DNA of 64,000 bases from Streptomyces filipinensis (lineage in GTDB: Bacteria > Actinomycetota > Actinomycetes > Streptomycetales > Streptomycetaceae), in assembly GCF_014649495.1 (NCBI RefSeq), contig NZ_BMTD01000012.1, forward strand, positions 62,001 to 126,000, given 5' to 3'. Positions 37,878-46,065 of the stretch are shown piece by piece. The notes beneath the pieces are model-generated. The model ran no database searches. It saw nothing but the letters and a program-made list of their open reading frames with translations, and was not told the DNA's origin. The translations under genes were made by a program, and so were the position numbers. The stretch's first letter is position 1. Every line of letters begins with the position of its first letter.

Positions 37878-38449
37878 GCCGCCCCCCGTGCGTCCATCCG
37901 GGCCCGCAGCCGGCGCAGACAGCGCTGGCGCAAGGGGCCGATACTGCCGACCGCGATACCGAGGGCGGCCGAGATCTCCCCGTAGCTGGGCGGCGGGGAG
38001 GCCACGAGCACGCGCAGCAGCTGCCGGCAGCGCTCCCCCAGTCCCTCCAGCTCCTGCCACAGGCAGCGCACCCGCTCGGCCCGGTCCGCCGCCTCCTCCG
38101 AGTCGATCAGCGACTCCTCGGGGGTCCGGTCGTCGCTGGCCCGGTCCAGCACCCGCGGATCGTCCGTCAGGGTGAGCCGGGTCAGGGCCTTGAGCACCTT
38201 CAGGCACTCGTGGCGGGTGGTACTGGCCAGCCAGGAACCGGCCTTGTCGGGTTCGCGGATGCGGCCCAGGTTCTGGGCGAAGCGGAACCAGACGGTCTGA
38301 TAGACCTCGTGCCCGTCGGCGTCGGAGAGCCGGTGTGCGCGCACGACCGACCACACGAGCGGACTCATCCCTTCCACCAGCGCTTTCCAGGCCGCGGCGT
38401 CTCCGTCGACGGCGGACTGGACCAGCGCGCCGACCTCTGTTCGGTCCAC
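37874..38449 (-). CDS. Sigma-70 family (ECF-like) RNA polymerase sigma factor
   Basis: 191 residues from GTG 38449. Region 2 (about 10-75) shows DGDAAAWKALVEG, DAHEVY-like DGHEVYQTVWFRFAQNLGRI and WLASTTRHECLKVLK. Region 4 (about 125-180) shows RCRQLLRVLVASPPPSYGEISAALGIAVGSIGPLRQRCLRRLRARM with a helix-turn-helix, given here in family terms. An ATG at 38512 overlaps the protease stop by 4 bp and would add 21 residues. Those extra residues look like translated leader DNA, so 38449 is preferred but not proved. It lies directly downstream of the S8 protease gene and the divergent CHAT gene. Confidence 0.88.
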   Translation of the reverse strand: MDRTEVGALVQSAVDGDAAAWKALVEGMSPLVWSVVRAHRLSDADGHEVYQTVWFRFAQNLGRIREPDKAGSWLASTTRHECLKVLKALTRLTLTDDPRVLDRASDDRTPEESLIDSEEAADRAERVRCLWQELEGLGERCRQLLRVLVASPPPSYGEISAALGIAVGSIGPLRQRCLRRLRARMDARGAA

Positions 38450-38508
38450 GGCTCCACCCCTCGTGTACGGCACGTCATGGTACGCCGTGGAGCGGAGGGT
38501 TCCGGCCC

Positions 38509-39933
38509 TCATGCGGGCAGGGCCGGGACGACGACGGGGACGGGGCGCCAGCTGGGCGGCCGGAGCGCCGGGACGTGCGCCCCGCGCACATCGGCCGTGT
38601 CGGTGGTGGCCGCCAGCAGGCGCGTGCGCGCGGCGCGCGGGTCACGTTCCTGATGCGCCGTCATATGGGCGGCGACCAGACCCGCGGCGACCGGGGTGGC
38701 GAAGGACGTGCCGCTCCACTGCGCGAGTCCGTCGAACATCACCTGGTCCGGCTTGGCACCGGTGCTCTCCCGGCCCTCGCTCAGCACACCGGTGTGGCGC
38801 GGGAACTGGCAGGTGCACAGGTAGTCGGAGCCGTACCGGCAGCTGTCGTAGGTGGAGTGCTGGTAGACGTACGGCACGGGGGCGGCGAACCCGGTGAGGG
38901 CGCTGGTGAGGCGCTCGCCCGGGGCGTAGACCCGCACCCAGGGGCCGTGGTTGCTGAAGCAGGCGGCGCCGTCGCCGTCCGCGCGCAGCGCGCCGACCGA
39001 CAGCACGCTGTCGGCGTACTCGGGCAGGGCGGCGTAGGCGGCGGGCCAGAACGGCGTGTCACTGGCGTTGTTGCCGGCGGCGGCCACCAGCAGGGTGCGC
39101 TGGCCGCGCAGTTCGCGCATGAACGCGTCCAGGCCGAGCAGGCCGTCGCCGCCCTCGGTGGGGGTGCCGGCGGAGAGGCTGATGATGTCGGGCCAGCCGC
39201 CTCGGTCGACCGCCTCGAAGAGCCGGGCACCGAACTCGGACTCCAGGATCGCCCCGGCGTCGTTGAGGGTGCCCCGGACGGTGAGGGCGGTGTTGGGCGC
39301 GACGGCCGCGAGCACCCCGGCGATGAACGTGCCGTGGCCGACGTACTGGCCGAGCACGCCGCCGGCGTCGGTCTCGGCCGCCTGGGCGTCGCCCGTGGTG
39401 TGGGCGAGCAGCGGGTAGGAGCCGTGGTCGTGCACGAGGCCGGTGTCGATCACGAGGACGCCGACGGCGCTGCCCGCGTCGTAACGGCCCTCGGCGGCGG
39501 CCGGGTTGGCCGGCTGGGTGCGCGCGACGGGCACCGGCTCGTCGCCGGGGCAGGCGTTGACCGCGATGTGCACCACGTGGTTGCGGCTCACCAGCCGGCG
39601 GCCCCGGCGGTCCTCGGCCTCCCGCAGGGCGCGCAGCGCGTGCGGGACGGTGTCCTCGCCGGCGTCCGGGGCACCGGTGCGGATGCGGGTGACGCCGGTG
39701 CGGCCGGTCTCGGGGCCGTCCCGGCGGACGTGGTCGGGGACGAGGCCCTCGGTCGCGGTGAAGTGGGCGCGCACGGTGTCCTCGACGACGCGGGCCTCCT
39801 CGCCGTCGCGGGCCAGGACGACCCCCTTCTCGTAGAGGAAGTGTGCGTCCTCCTCCGGCCCCATGGCCAGCGCGACGCCGGGCATGGAGTGCTGGATGTG
39901 TGCGAACTGCTCGTGGAATCGCTGTGGTGCCAT
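38509..39933 (-). CDS. Cytosolic S8-family (subtilisin-like) protease
   Basis: 474 residues, ATG with a GGGGGAGGAAGG ribosome binding site. No signal peptide is present, so it should stay in the cytoplasm. The first 150 residues are not protease and may be a pro- or sensor domain. The catalytic triad is visible: Asp163 (VLVIDTG), His200 (YVGHGTF) and Ser410 (WSGTSFATP), with the oxyanion Asn in LLVAAAGNNAS. A Cys-rich insert (CRYGSDYLCTCQF) precedes the Ser and may bind metal. It is divergent from the CHAT gene and upstream of the sigma-factor gene, so it may act in a proteolytic relay. Confidence 0.92.
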   Translation of the reverse strand: MAPQRFHEQFAHIQHSMPGVALAMGPEEDAHFLYEKGVVLARDGEEARVVEDTVRAHFTATEGLVPDHVRRDGPETGRTGVTRIRTGAPDAGEDTVPHALRALREAEDRRGRRLVSRNHVVHIAVNACPGDEPVPVARTQPANPAAAEGRYDAGSAVGVLVIDTGLVHDHGSYPLLAHTTGDAQAAETDAGGVLGQYVGHGTFIAGVLAAVAPNTALTVRGTLNDAGAILESEFGARLFEAVDRGGWPDIISLSAGTPTEGGDGLLGLDAFMRELRGQRTLLVAAAGNNASDTPFWPAAYAALPEYADSVLSVGALRADGDGAACFSNHGPWVRVYAPGERLTSALTGFAAPVPYVYQHSTYDSCRYGSDYLCTCQFPRHTGVLSEGRESTGAKPDQVMFDGLAQWSGTSFATPVAAGLVAAHMTAHQERDPRAARTRLLAATTDTADVRGAHVPALRPPSWRPVPVVVPALPA

Positions 39934-39950
39934 GGCCTTCCTCCCCCTGA

Positions 39951-39989
39951 AGACGGTGTTCGACAGTGAGAGTCGTGGGACCACCGTCT
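39951..39989. promoter_or_regulatory. Nested inverted repeat in the CHAT/S8 divergent promoter
   Basis: AGACGGTG (39951-39958) and CACCGTCT (39982-39989) are perfect 8-bp arms. Inside lies a second dyad, CGAC-N7-GTCG (39961-39975). The whole 75-bp divergent region is centred on it, so one factor could control both the protease operon and the CHAT gene. Confidence 0.55.
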
Positions 39990-40008
39990 GATACAGCAGG
40001 CCACTACC

Positions 40009-42621
40009 ATGCGAGACGTGACAGCGGGAAGCGAGTCGGTGCTCGAACTGCTGCCCTTGGTGTTCGCCGACCCGGGCGAGGCCCGGGCACGCGCGGAACA
40101 GGTGCTGCACGCCGCTCCGCCGCCGCTGCACGCCAGCGTCGCCCACCAGGTGCTCGGCATCTGGCAGCGGGACTTCGGGGACCTGCGGATCGCGCTCCGG
40201 CATCTGCGCCGGGCCCGGGACCTGGCCGCGCGCGCCGAGTCGGCCGACCGTGAGGCGGATGTGCTCGCGACGCTCGGGGTCGCACTGGTGCACGCGGGGC
40301 GCACGCGGCAGGGGCTCACCTCCTTCGAGCGCGGGGTCGCCCGGGGCTCCGGGCACACCCGGGCCCGGGTGCTGTACCGGCGGGCGTATGTGTGGTGGGT
40401 GCTGGGGCATCACCGGGAGGCGCTGGAGGACGTTCGGCGGGCGCTGCCGGTGCTGCGCCAGGTCGGCGACGACATCTGGACCGCGCGGGCGCTGACCCTG
40501 CGGGCCACCGTGCATCTGGCGCTCGGCGCGGTGGACCGGGCGGTCGCGGACTTCACGGCGGCGGAGCGGCTGTGGGACACCACCGGCCAGGAGCACGACA
40601 AGGCCGACGCGGTGGAGAGCCGGGGCCTCGCCGCGTTCCGCTCCGGGGACATCCCGGCGGCGCTGCGGCTGCTGGACGAGGCCGAGGAGCGGTACGCGAA
40701 ACTCGGCACCCCCACGTACATGCTGTCCATCCGGCGCTGCGAGGTGCTGATGGCGGCCGGTCTGGCCCCGGAGGCGCTGGCCGAGGCGGACGCGGCGATC
40801 GCGCTGCTGGACCGGATCGGCGGGCAGTCGACGCGCAAGGCCGAGCTGCTGCTGGCGGCCGCGCGGGCCGCCCGCTCGGCCGGGGACCCGCACACCGCCG
40901 TGGCCCGCGCCGCCGTCGCCGTACGGCTGTTCGCGGCGCAGCGGCGGCTGTGGTGGCAGACGCATGCCCGGCTGGTGCTGATCGAGGCACGGGTGGCGGC
41001 CGGGCGCCGCTCGGGGCGGCTGGTCGCGGACGCGGCGGCGGTCGCCGGGAAGCTGGCCTCCTTCGGCTCGCCCGCCGCACCGGAGGCGTCGCTGCTCGCG
41101 GGCCGGATCGCGCTGGCGCTGGGCTGGACGGCCGACGCGGAGCGGCATCTGGCGGTGGCCGCGCGCAGCCGGCACGGCGGCCCGCCGCCGGCCCGGGTGA
41201 CCGGCTGGGCGGCGCAGGCGCTCCGGGCGCGCGCGGCAGGGTCCCGGCGGGGCGTGCTGGAGGCCTGCCGGCGGGGGCTGGAGGTGCTGGACGACCACCG
41301 GATGACGCTCGGCGCCTCGGAGCTGCGGGCCCACGCCTCCGCGCAGGGCGCCGAACTGGCCGCGCTGGCCCAGGAGGTGAGCCTCGCCCACGGCACACCG
41401 CGCCGGCTGCTCCAGTGGAGCGAGCGCTGGCGGGCCACCGTGCTGTCCGCGCCGCCCACCCGGCCGCCCGCCGACCCGGCGCTGCTGAGCGGCCTGACCG
41501 CCTACCGGGAGATCGCGGCCCGCGCGGAGGAGGCCCGGATGGAGGGCCGCCCCATACCCGCGCTGGAGCGTGAACAGCGGCGCCTGGAACGGGAGATCCG
41601 CTCCCGCACCCATCACATCCGCGGCGCCGCCCCGCACGAGGGCGACCGTTTCGACGTGGCCCGGCTGCTGGACCGGCTGGGCGAGGCGCACCTGGCCGAA
41701 CTCGCCGTGGTCGACGGGCGGGTGCACGTCCTGCTGTGCGGGCAGGGCCGGGTACGGCGGTTCACCGGCGGCCCGCTGGCCGAGGCGGTGGCCGAGGCCG
41801 AGCACGTCCAGGCCGGACTGCGGCGGCTCGCCCACCCCGGCGCCGAGGCGCGGCTGCCCCTGGTGGAGGCCGCGGGACTGCGCCTGCAGGAGCTGCTGCT
41901 GGGCGGGGCGGCGGCACAGCTCGGTCCGGGTCCGGTGGTGATCGTTCCTCCGGGGGCGCTGCACCGGGTGCCGTGGGCGCTGCTGCCCGCGCTGCGGGAC
42001 CGCGTCCTCAGCGTGTCGCCGTCGGCGGGCAGCTGGCTGCGCGCCCGCGAGACGGAGCCGCCGCCGGGCGGCCGGCACGTCCTGGTGCGCGGCCCCGGCC
42101 TCGCCACCGGCGGCGCGGAAGTACCGGAACTGGCCGACCGCTACGGCACGGCGACGGTCCTGGAGGGCGACGCGGCCCAGGTCCCCCGCGTCCTGGAGCA
42201 CCTGGACGGCGCGGCTCTCGCGCACATCGCCGCCCACGGCACGTTCCGCGGCGACAGCCCCCTCTTCTCGGCCCTGCGCATGGCCGACGGCCCGCTGATC
42301 GTGCACGACTTCGAACGGCTCGCCCGCAGCCCGTACCGGATCATCCTCTCCAGCTGCGACACGGCCCGCCTGGCGTCCGTCGGCGCCGACGAACTCCTCG
42401 GGCTGGTCACCGCGTTGCTGCCGCTGGGCACGGCCGGGGTGGTGGCGAGCAGTGCCCCGGTCAACGACGCCGCCGTGGTCCCCCTGATGCTGGCCCTGCA
42501 CAAGGGTCTGGGCGCGGGCCTGTCGCTGGCGGAGGCGCTCCGGGACGCCCGCACCACCCTGCCCGAGGACCCGGTGCACCAGGCGACGGGCTGGGCGTTC
42601 GCGGCCTTCGGGGCGGCGTGA
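40009..42621 (+). CDS. TPR-CHAT domain caspase-like protein
   Basis: 870 residues. The first 450 or so residues are tandem TPR helices (for example RALTLRATVHLALGAVDRAV and ESRGLAAFRSGDIPAALRLL). A linker of charged helices (about 490-560) leads to the C-terminal CHAT domain (about 600-870). The catalytic dyad is His743 in LAHIAAHGTF and Cys783 in IILSSCDTARL. The dyad is intact, so it should be an active cysteine peptidase of the separase/caspase clan. TPR-CHAT proteins are known as effectors, for example the Craspase protease of type III-E CRISPR. It is divergent from an S8 protease, sigma factor and unknown protein. Confidence 0.93.
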   Translation: MRDVTAGSESVLELLPLVFADPGEARARAEQVLHAAPPPLHASVAHQVLGIWQRDFGDLRIALRHLRRARDLAARAESADREADVLATLGVALVHAGRTRQGLTSFERGVARGSGHTRARVLYRRAYVWWVLGHHREALEDVRRALPVLRQVGDDIWTARALTLRATVHLALGAVDRAVADFTAAERLWDTTGQEHDKADAVESRGLAAFRSGDIPAALRLLDEAEERYAKLGTPTYMLSIRRCEVLMAAGLAPEALAEADAAIALLDRIGGQSTRKAELLLAAARAARSAGDPHTAVARAAVAVRLFAAQRRLWWQTHARLVLIEARVAAGRRSGRLVADAAAVAGKLASFGSPAAPEASLLAGRIALALGWTADAERHLAVAARSRHGGPPPARVTGWAAQALRARAAGSRRGVLEACRRGLEVLDDHRMTLGASELRAHASAQGAELAALAQEVSLAHGTPRRLLQWSERWRATVLSAPPTRPPADPALLSGLTAYREIAARAEEARMEGRPIPALEREQRRLEREIRSRTHHIRGAAPHEGDRFDVARLLDRLGEAHLAELAVVDGRVHVLLCGQGRVRRFTGGPLAEAVAEAEHVQAGLRRLAHPGAEARLPLVEAAGLRLQELLLGGAAAQLGPGPVVIVPPGALHRVPWALLPALRDRVLSVSPSAGSWLRARETEPPPGGRHVLVRGPGLATGGAEVPELADRYGTATVLEGDAAQVPRVLEHLDGAALAHIAAHGTFRGDSPLFSALRMADGPLIVHDFERLARSPYRIILSSCDTARLASVGADELLGLVTALLPLGTAGVVASSAPVNDAAVVPLMLALHKGLGAGLSLAEALRDARTTLPEDPVHQATGWAFAAFGAA

Positions 42622-42664
42622 AGAGGCTCTCGGGCGGTGCAGGGGCGCGTGCGGGCGGCGGACG

Positions 42665-44407
42665 TCAGGCGGACTCGCACAGCGACGGCAGAGCTCCCCG
42701 GTCGCCGGTACCGAGGCGGCTGTACGCGCTGTACAGATGATTCCCCACGGTCCGCACCGACAGGGTCAGCCGCTCCGCGATCTCCCGGTTGCTCAGGCCC
42801 GCCGCGGCAAGTGTCACGATCTGCCGCTGCCGGGCCGTGAGTTCGCCGAGGACCAGCCCCGCCAACGCCGGCGTGCGCGCCCCCTGGCACCGCCGTGCGA
42901 GCGAGACCGCCCGGGTCCGGGACATCCGCGCCGACCGTGGATCCCGGTGCACCCGCACGGCCTGCGCCCGCGCCTCGGCCGCGAACAGCAGGAAGCCCCG
43001 CTCCTCCAGGGCCTCGGCGGCGCGGTCCAGCGCGGCCCCGTCACCACGCGACAGCGCCTCCGCGTGCCGGGCGACCACACTGCCCGCCGGCAGCGTCCCG
43101 GCGACCCGCTCCGGCGCGCCGAGGCGTACGCAGTCGTAGCGGGCGAACACGTCGCCACCGCGACCGGCCTTCAACTCTCCCTCGGCCAGGGCGAGTTCCT
43201 CATCGCAGCCGACGTCCCCCGGTGTCCGCCGCAGTCCCTGACGAGCCCAGGCGGCGGCGTCCCGTACCTCGCCGCGCAGCCGGGCGAACCGGGCGCGGAC
43301 GGCGGCGTACCCGGCGGGCAGCCCCGCGTCCTCGGCGACCAGCCACTCCCCCACCGGCGTCGGCACCGGCCGGACGTCCAGCTGCTCGATCCGCCGTGCC
43401 AGCAGCCGTTGCTCGGCCTCCAGGGCCGCCGTGTACGAGCGGGGCGCGCCGGCCCATCGGCGTGCCCGCAGCCGCCCGGCCGTGGCGCGCAGGAACGGTC
43501 CGTGCAGCGGATGCGCCAGCGTGACCGTGCCCTGATCGCCGACGTGGACCAGGCCGTCCGTCTCCAGTCGCTCCAGCACGTCCAGATCGAGGTCGGCCGG
43601 CACCGGCGACAGCGGCAGGGGCAGCGGCTCGGCGAAGGCCAGGCGGTCCAGGACGTCCCGCTCGCCCCGCGCGCGGCGCTCCAGCGCCGGGGCGAGCCGC
43701 TCGCGCACCGCCGGCGTGACCGGCAGCTCTCCCCGCCAGGCCCGCTCCCGTGTACCGGGAACGGGAAGCAGCCGCCCGGCCCGGTCGAGCGCGTCGACCA
43801 GGTCGCGCAGCAGCCGCAGATCGCCGCGGCACATCCGGTGCAGACGGCGCACGGTGAGCGGTTCCAGCCCGGCGGTGGCGAGCAGGTGGGCGACGTCCTC
43901 GCAGGGCAGCGGGTCGAGGGCCAGCCGGGGCAGCAGCTCCCCGGTCCACAGCCGGGACACCGCGCCGGGTGCGGGCGCGCCGTCGACCGCGGCCACCACG
44001 AGCCGGGTGCGGCCGTGCACGGCGAGCTGGTGGACGAGGGCGGCGGAGGCGTCGTCGAGCAGATGGGCGTCGTCCACGACGAGGAGCCGCAGTCCGGACA
44101 GGATCCGCACCGCGCGCTGCGGCGAGACGGCGTCGGGCAGCAGGTGGGCGAAGGCCGCGAAGGGCAGCCCCCGGGCCTCGGGTGTGCCGGTCACCCGGGC
44201 GTGCCCCGTGCCCCGGACCGCCTCGGTGATCAGCCGGGTCTTGCCGTGGCCGGGCGGTCCGGTCACCACGATGCCGGGCCGGCCCGCGGCCGACGCCGCG
44301 CGCACCCGCTCCCGTTCGTCCTCGCGACCGGTGAACGGCCAGGGCTGCTCCAGTGACTTCGCGTCCTGTTCGTGAGTCCTCACAGTCTTCTGAGCGCGCC
44401 TGCTCAC
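42665..44407 (-). CDS. LuxR-family regulator with AAA ATPase domain
   Basis: 580 residues. The ATPase domain has Walker A GPPGHGKTR (50-58) and Walker B LLVVDDAHL (about 108-116). A long helical middle follows, then a C-terminal LuxR helix-turn-helix (about 515-570: LTARQRQIVTLAAAGLSNREIAERL, shown in parts, and TVGNHLYSAYSRLG). This is a smaller member of the LAL class of ATP-dependent activators. The target is unknown. The GTG start at 44407 lies just 3' of a TGATACAG sequence also seen upstream of the CHAT gene, and an inverted repeat is found at 44426-44443. Confidence 0.92.
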   Translation of the reverse strand: MSRRAQKTVRTHEQDAKSLEQPWPFTGREDERERVRAASAAGRPGIVVTGPPGHGKTRLITEAVRGTGHARVTGTPEARGLPFAAFAHLLPDAVSPQRAVRILSGLRLLVVDDAHLLDDASAALVHQLAVHGRTRLVVAAVDGAPAPGAVSRLWTGELLPRLALDPLPCEDVAHLLATAGLEPLTVRRLHRMCRGDLRLLRDLVDALDRAGRLLPVPGTRERAWRGELPVTPAVRERLAPALERRARGERDVLDRLAFAEPLPLPLSPVPADLDLDVLERLETDGLVHVGDQGTVTLAHPLHGPFLRATAGRLRARRWAGAPRSYTAALEAEQRLLARRIEQLDVRPVPTPVGEWLVAEDAGLPAGYAAVRARFARLRGEVRDAAAWARQGLRRTPGDVGCDEELALAEGELKAGRGGDVFARYDCVRLGAPERVAGTLPAGSVVARHAEALSRGDGAALDRAAEALEERGFLLFAAEARAQAVRVHRDPRSARMSRTRAVSLARRCQGARTPALAGLVLGELTARQRQIVTLAAAGLSNREIAERLTLSVRTVGNHLYSAYSRLGTGDRGALPSLCESA

Positions 44408-44425
44408 CTTTGATACAGGGTGACT

Positions 44426-44443
44426 TGAGTAGCTCCCGACTCA
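44426..44443. promoter_or_regulatory. Inverted repeat upstream of LuxR gene
   Basis: TGAGT (44426-44430) is mirrored by ACTCA (44439-44443) with an 8-bp centre, about 20 bp upstream of the GTG start. It is a possible autoregulatory site. Confidence 0.3.
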
Positions 44444-44562
44444 GGCGCCCGGCGCGGGCGGACGGCACGCTGGCCGCATGACCCGACGCCTGTGCACGCT
44501 TGTGCGGCGGGTGCTGGTGACGGCACACGACCGGGGACGACCACGGTCCGGCGCCGGGGGGA

Positions 44563-44607
44563 GCGGCCGCGGACGTCACCTACGGGGGAGGTGACGTCCG
44601 CGGCCGC
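44563..44607 (-). terminator. 19-bp perfect hairpin ending the sulfur operon
   Basis: The arms at 44563-44581 and 44589-44607 are perfectly complementary over 19 bp (core CGGACGTCACCT/AGGTGACGTCCG), with a 7-nt loop. It lies 55 bp after the stop of the monooxygenase gene. The right arm sequence GTCCGCGGCCGCCC is repeated at 44614-44627, so an alternative shorter pairing is possible. The structure is strong in both directions and probably also separates the LuxR region. Confidence 0.85.
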
Positions 44608-44662
44608 CCCGGTGTCCGCGGCCGCCCGGACGACCGGCCCGCCCGGCTGATCGCGGGGAACG

Positions 44663-46042
44663 TCACGACGCGGCCCGCCGGGACGGGGCGGCGCCGGCGT
44701 CCGGGTGGGCGAGGCCGAGGTGGTCGCGCAGGGTCGTGCCCTCGTACTCGGTGCGGAACACGCCCCGTTCCTGGAGCAGGGGTACGACCTTGTCCGCGAA
44801 GGGGTCCAGGCCTCCGGGGGTGATGTGCGGGACGAGGATGAAGCCGTCGGAGGCGTCGGCCTGCACGAAGTCGTCGATGGTCTGCGCGACGGTGGCCGGG
44901 GAGCCGACGAAGGTCTGCCGGTTGCCGGTGTTGATGACGAGGTCCCGGATGGACCACTTGTTGGCCTCGGCCAGCTGGCGCCACTCGCGCGCGATGGCGA
45001 TCGGGTCCCGGTACATCCGCACCTGGGCGCGGCCCCGGGAGATGTGCTCCTCGCCGACCAGCGGATCGACCTCGGGCAGCGGGCCCTCGGGGTCGTACCC
45101 CGACAGGTCGCGGTTCCAGACGAACTCCAGGTGCTTGATCGCGGTCGCCCCGCTGACCTGCTGCCGGCGCACCTCGCGGGCGAGTTCGGCGGCCTCCTGG
45201 TCGGTGTCGCCGAGGACGAAGGTCGCGGCGGGCAGGATGAGCAGCTGGTCGGGCCGGCGGCCGTACTTGGCGAGCCGGGACTTGACGTCCGTGTAGAAGG
45301 CCTGGCCCTCCTTCAGGGTCGCGTACCTGCTGAAGATCGCGTCCGCGCCGGAGGCGGCGAACTCCCGGCCTTCCTCGGAGTCACCTGCCTGGAAGATCAC
45401 CGGACGGCCCTGCGGGGAGCGCGGGACGTTGAACCGGCCGTGGATGTCGAAGTGCTGCCCCCGGTGCGCGAAGGAGCCCGCCCCGGCGTCCCTCAGGAAG
45501 GTGCCGGTGGCCTGGTCGGCGAGGATCTCGTCGCCGCGCCAGGAGTCGAACAGTTCGTGCGCGGTGGCGAGGAACTCCTCGGCCCGGGAGTAGCGCTCCT
45601 CCTGCGGCAGGAAGCCGCCGCGGCGGAAGTTCTCGCCGGTGAACGCGTCCCAGGAGGTGACCACGTTCCACGCGGAGCGGCCGCCGGAGAGGTGGTCGAG
45701 GCTGGCGAACTGGCGGGCCACCTCGTACGGCTCGTTGAACGTGGAGTTGATGGTGCCGGTGAGGCCGAGCCGGTCGGTGACGGCGGCCAGCGCGGCCAGC
45801 ACGGTGAAGGTGTCGGGACGGCCGACCACGTCCAGGTCGTAGATCGTGCCGCCCTGTTCGCGCAGCCTGAGTCCCTCGGCGAGGAACAGGAAGTCGAACT
45901 TGGCGCGTTCGGCGGTCTGTGCGAAGTGCACGAAGGAGCTGAACTCGATGTGGCTGCCTGCGGCGGGGTCGCTCCACACGGTGGTGTTGTTGACTCCGGG
46001 GAAGTGCGCGGCCAGGTGGATCTGCTTCAGCGGCTTGCTCAT
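44663..46042 (-). CDS. LLM-class flavin-dependent monooxygenase (NtaA/SnaA/DszA group)
   Basis: 459 residues. The family pattern includes HLAAHFPGVNNTTVWSDP near the N-terminus, AERAKFDFLFLAEGL, LDHLSGGRSAWNVVTSWD, the QEERYSRAEEFL segment and FQAGDSEEGREFAA. Members such as DszA, SnaA and NtaA use reduced FMN from a separate reductase to oxidise sulfones, polyketides or chelators. Position behind Cys-type leaders and a transporter supports oxidation of an organosulfur compound. It lies 23 bp after the second monooxygenase gene. Confidence 0.92.
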   Translation of the reverse strand: MSKPLKQIHLAAHFPGVNNTTVWSDPAAGSHIEFSSFVHFAQTAERAKFDFLFLAEGLRLREQGGTIYDLDVVGRPDTFTVLAALAAVTDRLGLTGTINSTFNEPYEVARQFASLDHLSGGRSAWNVVTSWDAFTGENFRRGGFLPQEERYSRAEEFLATAHELFDSWRGDEILADQATGTFLRDAGAGSFAHRGQHFDIHGRFNVPRSPQGRPVIFQAGDSEEGREFAASGADAIFSRYATLKEGQAFYTDVKSRLAKYGRRPDQLLILPAATFVLGDTDQEAAELAREVRRQQVSGATAIKHLEFVWNRDLSGYDPEGPLPEVDPLVGEEHISRGRAQVRMYRDPIAIAREWRQLAEANKWSIRDLVINTGNRQTFVGSPATVAQTIDDFVQADASDGFILVPHITPGGLDPFADKVVPLLQERGVFRTEYEGTTLRDHLGLAHPDAGAAPSRRAAS

Positions 46043-46065
46043 GGGGTGCGGTCGTCCTCTCCGGC

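Noticed and set aside
44478-44594. 38-codon plus-strand frame starting MTRRLCTLVRR, Cys-containing
   Set aside because: It has no ribosome binding site, its 3' part lies in the 19-bp terminator stem, it lacks the IDLLRV core of the real Cys leaders, and no gene follows on the plus strand.
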